The notes: generated by a model not told the origin, from the letters alone. Counted from the stretch's first letter, positions 9,770 through 19,919 are shown. The stretch: 64,000 nucleotides of DNA from Rhipicephalus microplus (GCF_043290135.1 NW_027464603.1:5805501-5869500), one strand, 5' to 3'. Numbers and translations: made by a program.

Positions 9770-10578
9770 CTTAAGGGGATTGCGGTTGACGCATTCAACC
9801 TCCTCATCTGCAAAAATGTTTCTACAGTGCACGCCATTATAAAAGAATGTCGGCGCTTTGAGCAAGCGAAGAGCCGGCGGAGAAACAGCGTGTTCACCCG
9901 CCTTCCGAATACGGCTGCAACGTCGTCCTGAGAAGACCATGCAAGAACACAGCCACCACCTCTAAATTCATCGGATCAGGTGACCCGAATTGTACGGCGC
10001 GAACTTGAAAGCCATTGCCTCTGCTCCGGCTCACACCGCTCCAAGTGACACCACCCCACTCACTGCTAACATGGTTCAACCCATAGTCCGCGAAGAACTC
10101 GCGAGCATAGGTATTCTCTCGGTGTGCGCTTTGCCCAGCCCGCAGCGAGCTCCATGGCGTCCACCCTCGTCCTATGCATGGAGAACCGCGACCCTGCTGC
10201 ATGGAGAACCGTCGACAATCGACCAATTTATTTTTATTGCCATCGTATCGGTCATGTTGTCCGTTACTGCAATTACCGCTGGTCTTCGCCACCTCGTACT
10301 TCGTCTCAACCTCACTACCGACAAGACAGCACCCGCTTCGCATCTGCCGCGCAGCGTTTCTCCGCCAAACAACTAGAGAAGGTTCAACAGCCGATCTCCG
10401 TGACCGCATGGTCGTCAGTCGCGTTCGCCTCCAGGACGTCGCCAGTCGTCTCGCTCACCGCAGAGTCGCAGGCCGTCGTCCCCATTCAACCCCGCTCCTG
10501 CCTACCCGGAAAAACGAAATGGTGCAGCGCCCGGAGGTGACGCTGAATTTTCGACTCCCTCCACAAATTCTCTCTTGA
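9770..10578 (+). pseudogene. Gypsy 1 gag (C-terminal part)
   Basis: The frame near 9773-9927 reads AVDAFNLLICKNVSTV and KECRRFEQAKSRRRNSVF, then meets a stop. Another frame from 10124 holds the nucleocapsid knuckle YFYCHRIGHVVRYC, with CX2C reduced to YX2C, followed by an Arg/Ser-rich tail. Gag would form the particle and bind element RNA. Frames change at least twice, so the gene is broken, and its N-terminal half is missing because PLE sequence precedes it. Confidence 0.72.
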
Positions 10579-11305
10579 CGCTTCCGACGAGACAAAGTTT
10601 GTTAGACGTTGACGTTGACGGTGTGGCTATTTCTGCCCTATAGATACTGGAGCGCACATTTCTGTAATGAGCACGAACCTTCGCCGACGCCTACATAAAG
10701 TGCTCACGCCTGCCGCTTCCCGCACACTCCGTGTCGCTGATGGGAGGACCCCTGACGTTCAAGGGATGTGCACGGCCCGTGTGTCCATTGCTGGTCATCC
10801 TTCATTAGTTCAGTTTGCCGTCATTGAAATGTGTCCTCATGACCTAATACTTGGTTTGGACTTCCTGTCACGTCATTCTGCGCTCATTGATTGTGCCACT
10901 GGTGCTCTTCAGCTTGAACTGCCGCAGTGTGCCGATTTTCCAGCTGACCATTCTCCCCGTTTACGCTCTCGTCACCACGTTCGCTTGCCTCCGCAAGCTG
11001 CTACATATGGCACTTTGTCGTGCCTACGTCGTGTGCCCAATTGTGACTACCTCGTCACTCCTATAGTCGACGTAATGATGGCGCGAAACGTCGCCCTTGC
11101 TCACACTTTTGTCGCCGTCACTAATAATGCAGTGGTTATACCACTACTCGACGTGAGTCTCTTGACTCAAGTTATTCCACAAGACATGTCTTTGGCTACC
11201 CTATCTCTACTTGACAGCTTCAACGTTACTGGTTTGGACACCGATACTACATCCCCTTTCTTGGCCGCAATTACACTCTGCCAGCAGATGGCATTAACAG
11301 GATGA
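10579..11305 (+). pseudogene. Gypsy 1 protease with frameshift at the active site
   Basis: The copies at 2047 and 6223 read GCCCTTATAGAT (ALID). Here one T is missing (GCCCTATAGAT, about 10636-10646), which shifts the frame one residue before the catalytic Asp. Downstream the frame 10667-11305 is open for 212 codons, covers DLILGLDFLSRH and then extends past the point where copies 1 and 2 are cut, giving a linker toward RT. The frame ends at 11305 and the next coding segment is in a different phase. Confidence 0.78.
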
Positions 11306-11411
11306 TTGCTCCCGACCTCACTGCAGCGCAAGCTGCCAGCCTCCGTAGTCTGCTAACATCATATAGAGACGTTTTAGACTTTGACCGCCGCCCTCTAAGC
11401 CAAAAGCTGCA

Positions 11412-12389
11412 GTGATTCACTGGATCAACACTGGTGATGCCAGTCCTATACGGTATCGTCTATGTTGCGTATCTCACAAGGAACGCCAAATAATTCAGAA
11501 TGAAGTGAACAAAATGATTACTAAAGACGTAATAGAATCCTCATCCAGCCCCTGGGCCTCCCCTGTCGTGCTCGTTGAGAAGAAAGATGGCAGCTGGCGC
11601 TTTTGCGCGGACTATCGCCATTTAAACAAAGTGACCAACAAAGATGTCTACCCTTTGCCTCGGATTGATGACACCCTCGATTGCCTCCATGGTGCCCAAT
11701 ACTTTTCATCTATCGACCTTCGGTCCGGCTATTGGCCAATTTCCATCGACCCCATGTATAGTGAAAAAACCGCTTTCGTTACGCCCGACAGCCTTTACCA
11801 GTTCAAAGTCATGCCGTTTGGACTGTGTAATGCGTCGGCAACTTTCGAGTGCATGATGGACTGCCTTCTCCGAGGATATAAGTGGTCCATCTGCTCATGT
11901 TACTTAGACGATGTCATCGTCTTTTCACCTACCTTTGACAGCCATATAACACGTTTGTCAGCTGTTCTAGATGTTTTTCGAAGAGCTGCTCTCCAGCTCA
12001 ATTCTGCAAAATGCCATTTCGGACGTCGCCAAATCACCATACTCGGCCAGCTTGTCAGCGCCGATGGTGTTCAACCAGATCTCGAAAAGGTGCGAGCAGT
12101 ACAACAATTTACTGAACCACGCTCAACCAAGGACGTCCGAAGTTTTGTAGGGCTATGTTCCTATTTTCGTCGATTTGTCCGCAACTTCACCGACATCGCT
12201 CAACCGCTTACTGATCTCTTAAAGAAGGACGTTCCCTTCGCATGGGGCACAGAGCAAGCGGACGCATTTTCGGCTTTTATCCATCTGCTGACTACGCCAC
12301 CAATACTGGACCATTTCGGCCCTGCATCACCTACAGAGCTTCGGACCGATGCCAGTGGCCATGGAATAGGCGCGGTCCTTGGCCAATGA
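11412..12389 (+). CDS. Gypsy 1 reverse transcriptase and start of RNase H
   Basis: These 325 residues are open without interruption. RT motifs appear in order: FCADYRHLNK (64-73), FSSIDLRSGYW (97-107, catalytic Asp), MPFGLCNASATF (134-145) and YLDDVIVF (164-171, catalytic pair), followed by the connection domain and LRTDASGHGIGAVLG (310-324), the first catalytic Asp of RNase H. The domain copies element RNA into DNA. A TGA at 12387-12389 interrupts RNase H just before the LINE insertion; the protein frame can be followed past it as far as LLSPAERK. A frameshift near 11400 separates it from the protease frame, so there is no natural start at 11412. Confidence 0.88.
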   Translation: MIHWINTGDASPIRYRLCCVSHKERQIIQNEVNKMITKDVIESSSSPWASPVVLVEKKDGSWRFCADYRHLNKVTNKDVYPLPRIDDTLDCLHGAQYFSSIDLRSGYWPISIDPMYSEKTAFVTPDSLYQFKVMPFGLCNASATFECMMDCLLRGYKWSICSCYLDDVIVFSPTFDSHITRLSAVLDVFRRAALQLNSAKCHFGRRQITILGQLVSADGVQPDLEKVRAVQQFTEPRSTKDVRSFVGLCSYFRRFVRNFTDIAQPLTDLLKKDVPFAWGTEQADAFSAFIHLLTTPPILDHFGPASPTELRTDASGHGIGAVLGQ

Positions 12390-12439
12390 CCGCATGGGGA
12401 GGACCGCGTGATTGCTTACGCCAGTCGTCTTCTTTCACC

Positions 12440-12454
12440 TGCTGAACGGAAGTT
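12440..12454. repeat. Left target-site duplication of the I-type LINE
   Basis: TGCTGAACGGAAGTT here is repeated exactly at 18306-18320. Both copies encode the same part of the gypsy RNase H (AERK), so joining the flanks restores the gypsy reading frame. Confidence 0.95.
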
Positions 12455-12479
12455 GATGATGATGATGTTTGATGTTTTA

Positions 12480-12514
12480 TGGCGCAAGGGCCATTTCACG
12501 GCCAAAGAGCGCCA
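12480..12514. repeat. 3' stem-loop of the I-type LINE
   Basis: TGGCGC...GCGCCA forms the outer stem and GGCC...GGCC an inner one, within 35 bases of sequence next to the 3' tail. A 3'-terminal hairpin close to the tail could be the site its reverse transcriptase recognises on the RNA; this function is inferred. Confidence 0.6.
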
Positions 12515-12807
12515 GTTCATCTTACTAAAAAAATGGACAATGATTGTGATAAGCGGCTGTATAAGGGCCATAAAATTCCTCGCGGTAAGGCGGGTAAAAA
12601 CATAGAAGTAATAAAATCATGACCATGCCATGAAAGGTGTGTGCGGTGTGAATAGATGACAAAAGTTGGTGATAATAAAAGACGATGGTGAATATGTATG
12701 GCATTAGCACAAGTGCCTCACTCGTTCATACCCTTGCGTCCAAGGGCCGTGAGGCAAGTGCTTTCTTGTGTAACCACCGCAGCAAAAACCTCTCTGGAGA
12801 GGTCATG

Positions 12808-13392
12808 CTACGAGATGCCTGGGTATATGATATGAAAACTATGAATTTCTTTAAAAAACGCTAACAATGATTTGTGACTTAGAAGCGGTTCCCTACCGAC
12901 GAACATTGCAGGGTGTAAAGGTATATGTTGTCGGTAGGGTAATGGAAAGTGTTGTTTTCTTATAGTGTCCAATTGTTTGCACTCAATTAAAATGTGAAGG
13001 ACTGTCAATGCTTCACCACATCTGTCACACAATGGTGGATTGCCACCGGACAAAAGGTGTGTGTGTGTCGTGTATGTGTGTCCTATCCTGAGTCTCGTTA
13101 GTATTACCTCTGTATGACGCGATTTCGATACGGGCAGCCAATGACCAAGGTGTGGCTTAATAACGTGTAGTTTGTTTTGTGTGTGTGTATCCCACTTGCT
13201 CTGCCAGTATACTCTGAGGTTTCGTTTCAGAGATGGCTTAAGATCAAGGGCCGGGATTGATATGGTTATAGGGGCAGTGCTTTTGTGGACGGATGCAGCG
13301 AGCTGATCCGCCCTCACGTTGCCTTGGATCTCACGGTGCCCTGGCACCCAGCACACTACAGCATGTTGTATGAGTGTGTAGAGTGTGCACAA
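12808..13392 (-). pseudogene. I-type LINE ORF2, C-terminal end out of frame
   Basis: This segment holds CWVPGHREIQGNVRADQLAA, the last RNase H motif (His and Asp), and a Cys/His tail (CDRCGEALTVLHILIEC) that ends ORF2 in this clade. It overlaps the end of the main ORF2 frame by 37 bases but lies in a different phase, so a single indel near 13390 separates it from the rest. Without it the RNase H would lack its final catalytic Asp. Confidence 0.85.
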
Positions 13393-16300
13393 AATGGAGT
13401 AAAGTGAGACAAGAACTGGGTTTTTTGTTTTTTAAGACTGTGCAGAGCCGTTACCACACTGAGGGAGTCTGTATAAATTACTGCTTTTTGTATTTGTAAT
13501 TGTTTGATGTGTTTAGCTGCCACAAGTATCGCGTAAGCTTCCGCTGTGAAGATACTTGTGCGTGGATGTAGAGGGCCAGCATCCGAAAAGGATGGGCCGA
13601 CAGCAGCGTAGGACACAGAGGAGTTAGTCTTGGAGGCATCTGTGAAGAACTCAGGACGTGTGTATTTGTGTTGAAGTTCCAGGAAGTATGTTCGAATATG
13701 GGCAATAGGCGCATGTTTTGTAACTTCAAGAAAGGACACATCACAGTCTATAGTCTGCCATTGCCACGGTGGCAGATATGCTACAGGAGCCATTAAACTG
13801 TGTTCAAGTGAGACTCCAGTTTCCTCAGCTAGACTTTTCAGGCGAACTGAGAAGGGCTGCCTCATCGAAGGCCTGTTTTGAAACAGAGTGGAGCTGGACA
13901 AATCATTAATAGTAGAGTATGAGGGGTGCTTCTTATCTGCTTTCACCTTAAGCAAATAAACAAAGGACATGTAAGTTCTCTGCAGATGAAGCGACCACTC
14001 ATTTGACTCAACAGAAAGGCTTTCTACGGGGCTGGTGCAAAAAGCACCCGTAGAAAGGCGGATGCCCAAATGGTGCACGGGGTCCAGCATCTTCAAAGCA
14101 CTTTGTGTTGCAGACTGATAAACAATGGCCCCATAATCTAAGCGGGTGCGAATGAGGCTTCGATACAAATTCATGAGACATTGCCTGTCACTACCCCACG
14201 TAGTACTTGACAACACTTTTAAAACATTCATGGCTTTTAAACATTTTGTTTTTAGATACTTGATGTGCGGTACGAAGGTCAACTTGTTGTCCAAGATTAA
14301 TCCTAAGAATTTATGCTCCGCATTGACAGACAGACGTTGACCGTTCAATTCAATGTCGGGTTCCGAGTGCATGCCTCTCTTTCGGGAGAACAAGACACAC
14401 GTGCTCTTTTGTGGGTTCAGTCGGAATCCGTTTTCCTCTGCCCATTTCGAGACCTTGTTTAAACCTAACTGAACCTGTCGCTCACACATTACCAGATTGC
14501 AAGATCTAAAGCCAAACTGGACGTCATCGACATATGTACAATAAAACATATTGCGAGGGATGGACAAGTGCAAGGAATTCATTTTGATGAGAAAAAGTGT
14601 GCAGCTAAGTACACCACCTTGTAACGCGCCTGTTTCCTGGACGAATGTTTGGGAAAGAACCGTGCCCACTCGGACACGGAATGTCCGGTTTGACAGGTGA
14701 CTTTCGATTATGTGAAACATTCTTCCGCGCACGCCAAGGTGGGACAGGTCTCTTAGAATTCTGAAACGCCATGTTGTATCATAAGCCTTTTTGATATCGA
14801 GGAATACAGAGAGAAAATAATGTTTATGGACGAAGGCGTCCCTGATCTGTACCTCGATACGAACAAGGTGGTCTGTGGTGGATCTACTTTCTCGAAACCC
14901 GCACTGAAATGGGTCGAAAAAATTGTTTGTTTCAAGGAAATGTACAAGTCTGCAGTTTATCATTTTTTCGAAGATTTTGCACAAGCAGCTTGTGAGTGCA
15001 ATAGGCCTATAACTCGAAGGTAAAGAATGGTCCTTGCCCTCTTTCAAAATGGGAATTATAATAGCCTCTTTCCAGGAGTTAGGGATAGTGCCAGAAAACC
15101 AGATAGCATTGTACAAACAAAGCAAGGTTTTTCGTGTTTCGATCGGTAGGTTTTTTAACATTTCATAAACGACACGGTCAGAACCTGGGGCAGAAGTACT
15201 GCAGGAGTTTAGAGACATTCGCAGCTCAGCTAGACTGAAAGCTTGATTATATGCCTCGTATCTAGTGCATTTGTGTTCGAGTTTCTGCTTTTCTATTCTT
15301 GTTCTGTATTTTTGGAAAGTGTCAGTATAGTGAAATGAGCTGGAAACCTGTTCGAAGTGTGCACCGAGGAAGTTTGCCTGATCTTCCAAGGTGTCAACCT
15401 GAGTGTTTACGAGTGGAAGTGTGTGTACTTGTTTTCCGGCTATCCTACCGACCATGTTCCAGACTTTAGCTTCCTGTGTGTATGAATTGATCCCTGGCAA
15501 AAACTTCTGCCAGCTTTCTCTTCTGGCCTGCCGACGCGTTCTCCTGCCTTGAGACTTTCTTTTCTTGAAGGTGTCAAGATTTTCGGCTGTCGGTGAGTTC
15601 CGAAGCAGCCTCCAAGCTCTGTTTTGCTGTTTGCGCGCGTTTCGGCATTCAGAGTTCCACCATGGCACACGCCGTTTTCCAGGGTGTCCCTTTGTTTGTG
15701 GGATGCATTTTGTTGCAGCATCAATCAAAAATGCTGCGAAGTAGTTGACAGCAACATCAATGCTCAAAGTACTTATGTCATTCCAACCTAGACGAGCAAT
15801 GGTATAAAAGTGTTCCCAGTCGGCTTTTTTTATGAGCCATTTGGGAACACGTGATGGACACTCAGTTATTGTATTTGTGCTCAAAACTATGGGGAAGTGG
15901 TCACTTCTGTACAGATTACTGACGACTTTCCACTGGAGTAGAGGCACAAGAGATGGAGATACTATGCTTAGGTCTATGGAGGAGTGGGTGTTATTGGCGC
16001 GAATATAATAGGTTGGTTCTTTTCGATTTAGGAGACACGCGCTCGAGGAGAGAAGGAACTGTTCAATCAGTCGACCTCGCGCGTCATACCGAGAGTCACC
16101 CCATAGCCTGCTATGCGCATTAAAGTCTCCAAGGAGAACATAGGGCTCCGGAAGTTCATCAATTAAAGAGTGTAAATCACGTTTTTGCAGCTGATAGCTA
16201 GGAGGAATGTAGATAGTGCAGATTGTGATCAGTTTATCGAAAAGAACTGCTCGAACAGCCACTGCCTCAAGGGATGTTTGGAGTTGTAAGTGTGTGCATG

Positions 16301-16526
16301 CAATTCCTTGATTCACTATGATGGCAACACCTCCGGATGATGTCATAGCATCAACACGGTCCTTTCGGAAAATAACGTATTTACGAAGAAAATTTGTGTG
16401 TTTTGAATTAAGGTGTGTTTCTTGTATACACAGCACTTTTGGTGAGTGTTCGTGTAAGAGTTCTTGGATGTCGTCAAGGTTTCTGAGAAGGCCCCTGACG
16501 TTCCATTGTATAATTTGAGTGTTCAT
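13356..16526 (-). CDS. I-type LINE ORF2: endonuclease, reverse transcriptase, RNase H
   Basis: A 1,056-residue frame. AP-type endonuclease: IQETHL (34-39), LLGDFNAHS (131-139), SSIDLSIVSP (182-191), SDHFPIVL (208-215). RT: SYRPIALTSCLCKIFEK (505-521), FLDIKKAYD (575-583), GALQGGVLS (633-641), YVDDVQFGF (665-673). RNase H: FTDAS (961-965), TAEAYAI (994-1000), YTDSLS (1018-1023). The protein nicks target DNA and copies its RNA there. The Met at 16526 fits the usual start (NTQIIQWNVRGL). The frame ends at 13356 because of a frameshift just before the last RNase H motif; otherwise no internal stop. ORF1 lies 65 bases upstream. Confidence 0.93.
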   Translation of the reverse strand: MNTQIIQWNVRGLLRNLDDIQELLHEHSPKVLCIQETHLNSKHTNFLRKYVIFRKDRVDAMTSSGGVAIIVNQGIACTHLQLQTSLEAVAVRAVLFDKLITICTIYIPPSYQLQKRDLHSLIDELPEPYVLLGDFNAHSRLWGDSRYDARGRLIEQFLLSSSACLLNRKEPTYYIRANNTHSSIDLSIVSPSLVPLLQWKVVSNLYRSDHFPIVLSTNTITECPSRVPKWLIKKADWEHFYTIARLGWNDISTLSIDVAVNYFAAFLIDAATKCIPQTKGHPGKRRVPWWNSECRNARKQQNRAWRLLRNSPTAENLDTFKKRKSQGRRTRRQARRESWQKFLPGINSYTQEAKVWNMVGRIAGKQVHTLPLVNTQVDTLEDQANFLGAHFEQVSSSFHYTDTFQKYRTRIEKQKLEHKCTRYEAYNQAFSLAELRMSLNSCSTSAPGSDRVVYEMLKNLPIETRKTLLCLYNAIWFSGTIPNSWKEAIIIPILKEGKDHSLPSSYRPIALTSCLCKIFEKMINCRLVHFLETNNFFDPFQCGFRESRSTTDHLVRIEVQIRDAFVHKHYFLSVFLDIKKAYDTTWRFRILRDLSHLGVRGRMFHIIESHLSNRTFRVRVGTVLSQTFVQETGALQGGVLSCTLFLIKMNSLHLSIPRNMFYCTYVDDVQFGFRSCNLVMCERQVQLGLNKVSKWAEENGFRLNPQKSTCVLFSRKRGMHSEPDIELNGQRLSVNAEHKFLGLILDNKLTFVPHIKYLKTKCLKAMNVLKVLSSTTWGSDRQCLMNLYRSLIRTRLDYGAIVYQSATQSALKMLDPVHHLGIRLSTGAFCTSPVESLSVESNEWSLHLQRTYMSFVYLLKVKADKKHPSYSTINDLSSSTLFQNRPSMRQPFSVRLKSLAEETGVSLEHSLMAPVAYLPPWQWQTIDCDVSFLEVTKHAPIAHIRTYFLELQHKYTRPEFFTDASKTNSSVSYAAVGPSFSDAGPLHPRTSIFTAEAYAILVAAKHIKQLQIQKAVIYTDSLSVVTALHSLKKQKTQFLSHFTPFCAHSTHSYNML

Positions 16527-16590
16527 GGTGAATGTAAAATAGTGCTGTGTGTACGAAAAGCGAGAGGCTGTTTAGACAGGGAGTTTGAGT

Positions 16591-17697
16591 TCACTTAACA
16601 GGGCCGTCACCAGGCCCTGTTATCGGCTTTTTTGTTTTCTTGGCGCGCTCCAAGGAGTCACGCCGCTCTTTCGGCACCAAGGGTACCGACGTATCCATTG
16701 CCTCCTCGGAGGCACTGGATGCCCGCATGTGCGGGCTGCTAGTTCGAATTTCGGGCCTCGCCTGGTGAGGTGAGGCCTTGAGACCCGAGAACTCTGGAGT
16801 CTCCGGTCTCTGTTTGGGAGTAGGCGGTGTAGCCTGGGCTACAACCGCCTTGGGGGCAGGTGCCACAACCTCCGGCTCGGTATGCGTGGGCCGAAGGATT
16901 GGCGAGGGCTGGTGCGGCGGTGTCCCCTGACGCGCCGCATCAGCGTATGTAGCTCCATAGAATGGAGCGACTCTTCGTCGTGCTTCCTTAAATGTAATGT
17001 TCTCCTTCACCTTCAACGTAAATATTTCTTTTTCTTTTTTCCAGTATGTGCAGGAGCGTGAATATGCGGCATGGTTTCCTTCGCAGTTTACACAGTGTGG
17101 CGGTTGTTTGCAGTTCTCAGACACATGGCCTAGGACTCCACATTGTGCACAAGTCTGGCGACCACGACAGGTTTTAGAGCCATGGCCATACCTCTGCCAT
17201 TGGAAGCAACGACGAGGGTTAGGTATGTAGGGCCTGATAGATGTTTTCGTGTACCCTGTTTGAATGGTATCTGGTAGTTTACTGGATGCAAACGTGAGTA
17301 TTAAGTGTTTCGTTGGTATTTCCTTATTATCTCTTCTGATAATAATTCTCTGTACATTATTGACATTTTGGCTCTTCCACCCTTCCAAAAGTTCAGTTTC
17401 GGTCAAGTCAAGTAAGTCAGCGTCAGATACCACTCCGCGAGTGGTGTTCATAGATCTGTGCGGTGTTACGGTGATCGGTACGTCACCAAACGTTGAGAGG
17501 CTGTCTAGCTTTACAAACTGTGTTTTGTCCCGAATTTCTAGAAGAAGGTCTCCGCTTGCCATTTTGGTTACTTTGTATCCAGCCCCGAGAGTTTCAGTAA
17601 GACACCTTGCAACTACGAAAGGAGATACGGTCCTGGCTTGCTTTCCGGTTTTTTCGCAGTGAATGACGTGGAAGTGGGGAAAAGTGTCTGTTGGCTA
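16591..17697 (-). CDS. I-type LINE ORF1: Gag-like protein with zinc knuckles
   Basis: From the Met at 17562 there are 323 residues. The same frame stays open upstream to about 17697 and reads HFHVIHCEKTGKQARTVSPF, which looks like genuine N-terminal sequence, so the true start was probably further upstream and is now lost behind a TAG near 17697. Three knuckles follow: CFQWQRYGHGSKTC (119-132, second Cys replaced by Trp), CAQCGVLGHVSENC (138-151) and CVNCEGNHAAYSRSC (157-171). The C-terminal third is rich in Pro/Thr/Ala. The protein binds element RNA in a ribonucleoprotein particle. Confidence 0.87.
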
Positions 17698-18305
17698 GTT
17701 GAAGAAATTTATGTCGTCGGTGCGTACCCGCTTTAGGCTGGTACGATCAGACAGAAGAGGGAATGCTCCATGCATGCGGTCTTATTTTTGTTCAGCAGCG
17801 TTGGCGGCCACCCACCACGGAGCCCAACAAGGGGACGCTGCAAGTTTGCAGGTGCTGAAAGCTTGCAGACGTCAGCCGTACAACACTGCCATAACCCAAT
17901 GCGCCTAGACCAAGGTAGGCTATTTGCACAGGGTTAACCCTTGCCGCCAGGAAAAATGGAAGTAAACAGAAGCGAGTAGAAGACAGGACAGATAGATAGT
18001 GAGTGATAAAGACGAAGATGTAGGCAGAGAGAGATAGGAAGAGGCGACTGCCGATTTCCCCTGGGTGGGTCAGCCCAGGGGTGCCGTCTACGTGAAGCCG
18101 GGGCCAAAGGGGTGTGTTGCCTCTGCCGGGAGGCCTTAAAGGTCCAATCACCCAGCGTCAGCTCAACCCCCAGGATCCCCTTTTCCCCGGACACGGCAAA
18201 GCCACGCACGGCTAGGCGTGGGAGGGAGTCAAAACTCCCCCGTTAGCTAAGGTCCGTGGTGTCGCTACACACCAAACGCCTACTTGCGCAGGCGCCCCTG
18301 CGGGG
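17698..18305 (-). other. 5' untranslated region of the I-type LINE
   Basis: GC-rich leader between the 5' end of the LINE (18305) and ORF1. It contains short frames only. Elements of this group carry an internal promoter near the 5' end, but I cannot point to a specific motif here. Confidence 0.5.
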
Positions 18306-18320
18306 TGCTGAACGGAAGTT
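18306..18320. repeat. Right target-site duplication of the I-type LINE
   Basis: Exact repeat of 12440-12454 (TGCTGAACGGAAGTT), directly followed by the gypsy RNase H frame (FSITECECLALVRAV). Confidence 0.95.
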
Positions 18321-19224
18321 CTCCATCACTGAGTGTGAATGCCTAGCTTTAGTGAGGGCCGTGGCAAAATTCAGGCCTTACCTGTATGCCCGAACTTTTT
18401 CCGTTGTTACGGACCATCATGCTCTTTGCTGGCTGTCATCGCTTAAGGACCCATCTGGACGTCTCGGTTGCTGGGCGCTCCGTCTGCAAGAATACTCGTT
18501 CGTGGTCCACTACAAGTCGGGACGCCTGCACACAGATGCAGACTGTTTGTCACGTTATCCGGTTGAAACGCCCGACTTGACAGACCTTGATTCAGACCCC
18601 TGCGTTCTCTCCATCCACGTTTTGGGTGATATCTCCACCGAACAACGACGTGACCCGTCGTTACTCTTCATCATCGAGCGTCTGACCACTGCTTCAACAG
18701 AATCTTCCGTTCGCTTGTTCGAACTGCACAACAACATTCTGTACCGTTGCAGCTTCAACGCTGATGGCCCGGAATTACTACTCGTGCTTCCCCATCACCT
18801 GCGTACCAGCGTTCTCGAACAACTACATGACGTACCTACAGCCGGTCACCTAGGCGTCTCTCGTACCTACAATCGTGTGCGATGTCGCTTTTTCTGGCCC
18901 GGACTGTATCGTTCTGTGGTTCGCTACGTCACTGCTTGCGACCGCTGCCAACGCCGCAAGCACCCTTCTGTGCTACCATCTGGCCTCCTACTGCCCATTG
19001 ACATACCGACGGAACCATTCTTCCGTGTTGGCCTTGACCTGTTGGGCTCTTTTCCTACGTCCACCTCCGGAATTAAATGGGTTGCAGTCACCACAGACTA
19101 CGCCACCGCTTCGCCATCACTAAAGCACTGCCGACAAGCTGTTCCACTGACGCCGCTGACTTTCTCTTGTATGAAGCCATTCTTCATCACGGCGCTCCGC
19201 AGCAGCTACTTACTGATCGAGTAA
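18321..19224 (+). pseudogene. Gypsy 1 RNase H and N-terminal integrase
   Basis: The frame resumes gypsy RNase H (ITECECLALVRAV with catalytic Glu, VVTDHHALCWL with Asp, HTDADCLSRYP with the final Asp). The integrase zinc domain follows: H in LHDVPTAGHLG and CDRCQRRKH. DLLGSFPTSTSGIKWV starts the catalytic core with its first Asp. The frame then leaves the expected sequence near 19135 and ends at 19224, while the correct continuation is in another phase (19077-19769). The upstream part of the open frame, before 18306, belongs to the LINE. Confidence 0.86.
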
Positions 19225-19890
19225 GGTACTTTCTTTCACGTGTTGTGGATGACATTCTGCAAGCCTGCTTCACTGAGCACAAGCTTACCACCGCTTATCA
19301 TCCACAGACAAATGGATTGACCGAGCGTCTGGACCGAACGCTGACGCAGATGCTGTCAATGTACGTTTCGCCAGATGACCGTGACTGGGACAAAGCACTC
19401 ACCTTTGTCTTGTTTGCGAACAATTCTTCACGGCACGACACAGCTAGTTATTCGCCGTTTTATTTGCTATTTGGCCGACATCCAGCATTACCATTTGACA
19501 CGCTGCTTCTTTCGGCTGCCCCCTTGTCTACTGAGTACGCCAGCGATGCCGTTTCACGAGCCCATACAGCCCGTCAGCTTGCCCGTGATCGGCTGCACTT
19601 GTCGCAAGCGCACCAAAAAGACCACTATGACAGTCACCACCAAAGCGTGCACTTCTCGCCGGGGTCTTTGGTTTTTCTCTGGACACCAAACCGTCAAGTC
19701 GGCTTATCAGAGAAGCTACTATCACACTACCATGGCCCTACAAAGTATTACGACAGCTTAGTGACGTGAGCTACGAGATAGCACCCCTAAACAATGCCTC
19801 TTCGACCCCCTCACTCCAGACAGATGTTGTACATGTTTCCAGACTCAAACCGTATCACCTTCCTCATTCGTCACCACCGTACTAAGCGCC
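19077..19890 (+). pseudogene. Gypsy 1 integrase, C-terminal core and tail
   Basis: This is the continuation of integrase after a frameshift: LLTDRVRYFLSRVV (second catalytic Asp), YHPQTNGLTERLDRTL (catalytic Glu) and SPGSLVFLWTPNRQVGLSEK, the conserved C-terminal domain. The frame stops at 19769, but VSRLKPYHLPHSS can still be read to about 19885 in another phase, so a second frameshift breaks the tail. Integrase would insert the cDNA copy into the genome. Confidence 0.86.
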
Positions 19891-19919
19891 GTGACGGCGC
19901 TTTTGCCGCAGGGGAGTGA

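Larger units (their letters stand above)
12455..18305 (-). mobile_element. I-type non-LTR retrotransposon with two ORFs
   Basis: A 5,851-bp LINE on the minus strand inserted in gypsy 1. The 5' end is at 18305 (CCCCGCAGGGGCGCC on the minus strand) and the 3' end at 12455 carries a short run of CAT/ATC repeats instead of poly-A, which fits I-type elements. ORF1 (three zinc knuckles) is followed by ORF2 (AP-endonuclease, RT, RNase H). Presence of RNase H and a three-knuckle ORF1 points to the I/Jockey side of the LINE tree. It looks full length and is damaged only by a few lesions, so it is younger than its gypsy host. Confidence 0.92.
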
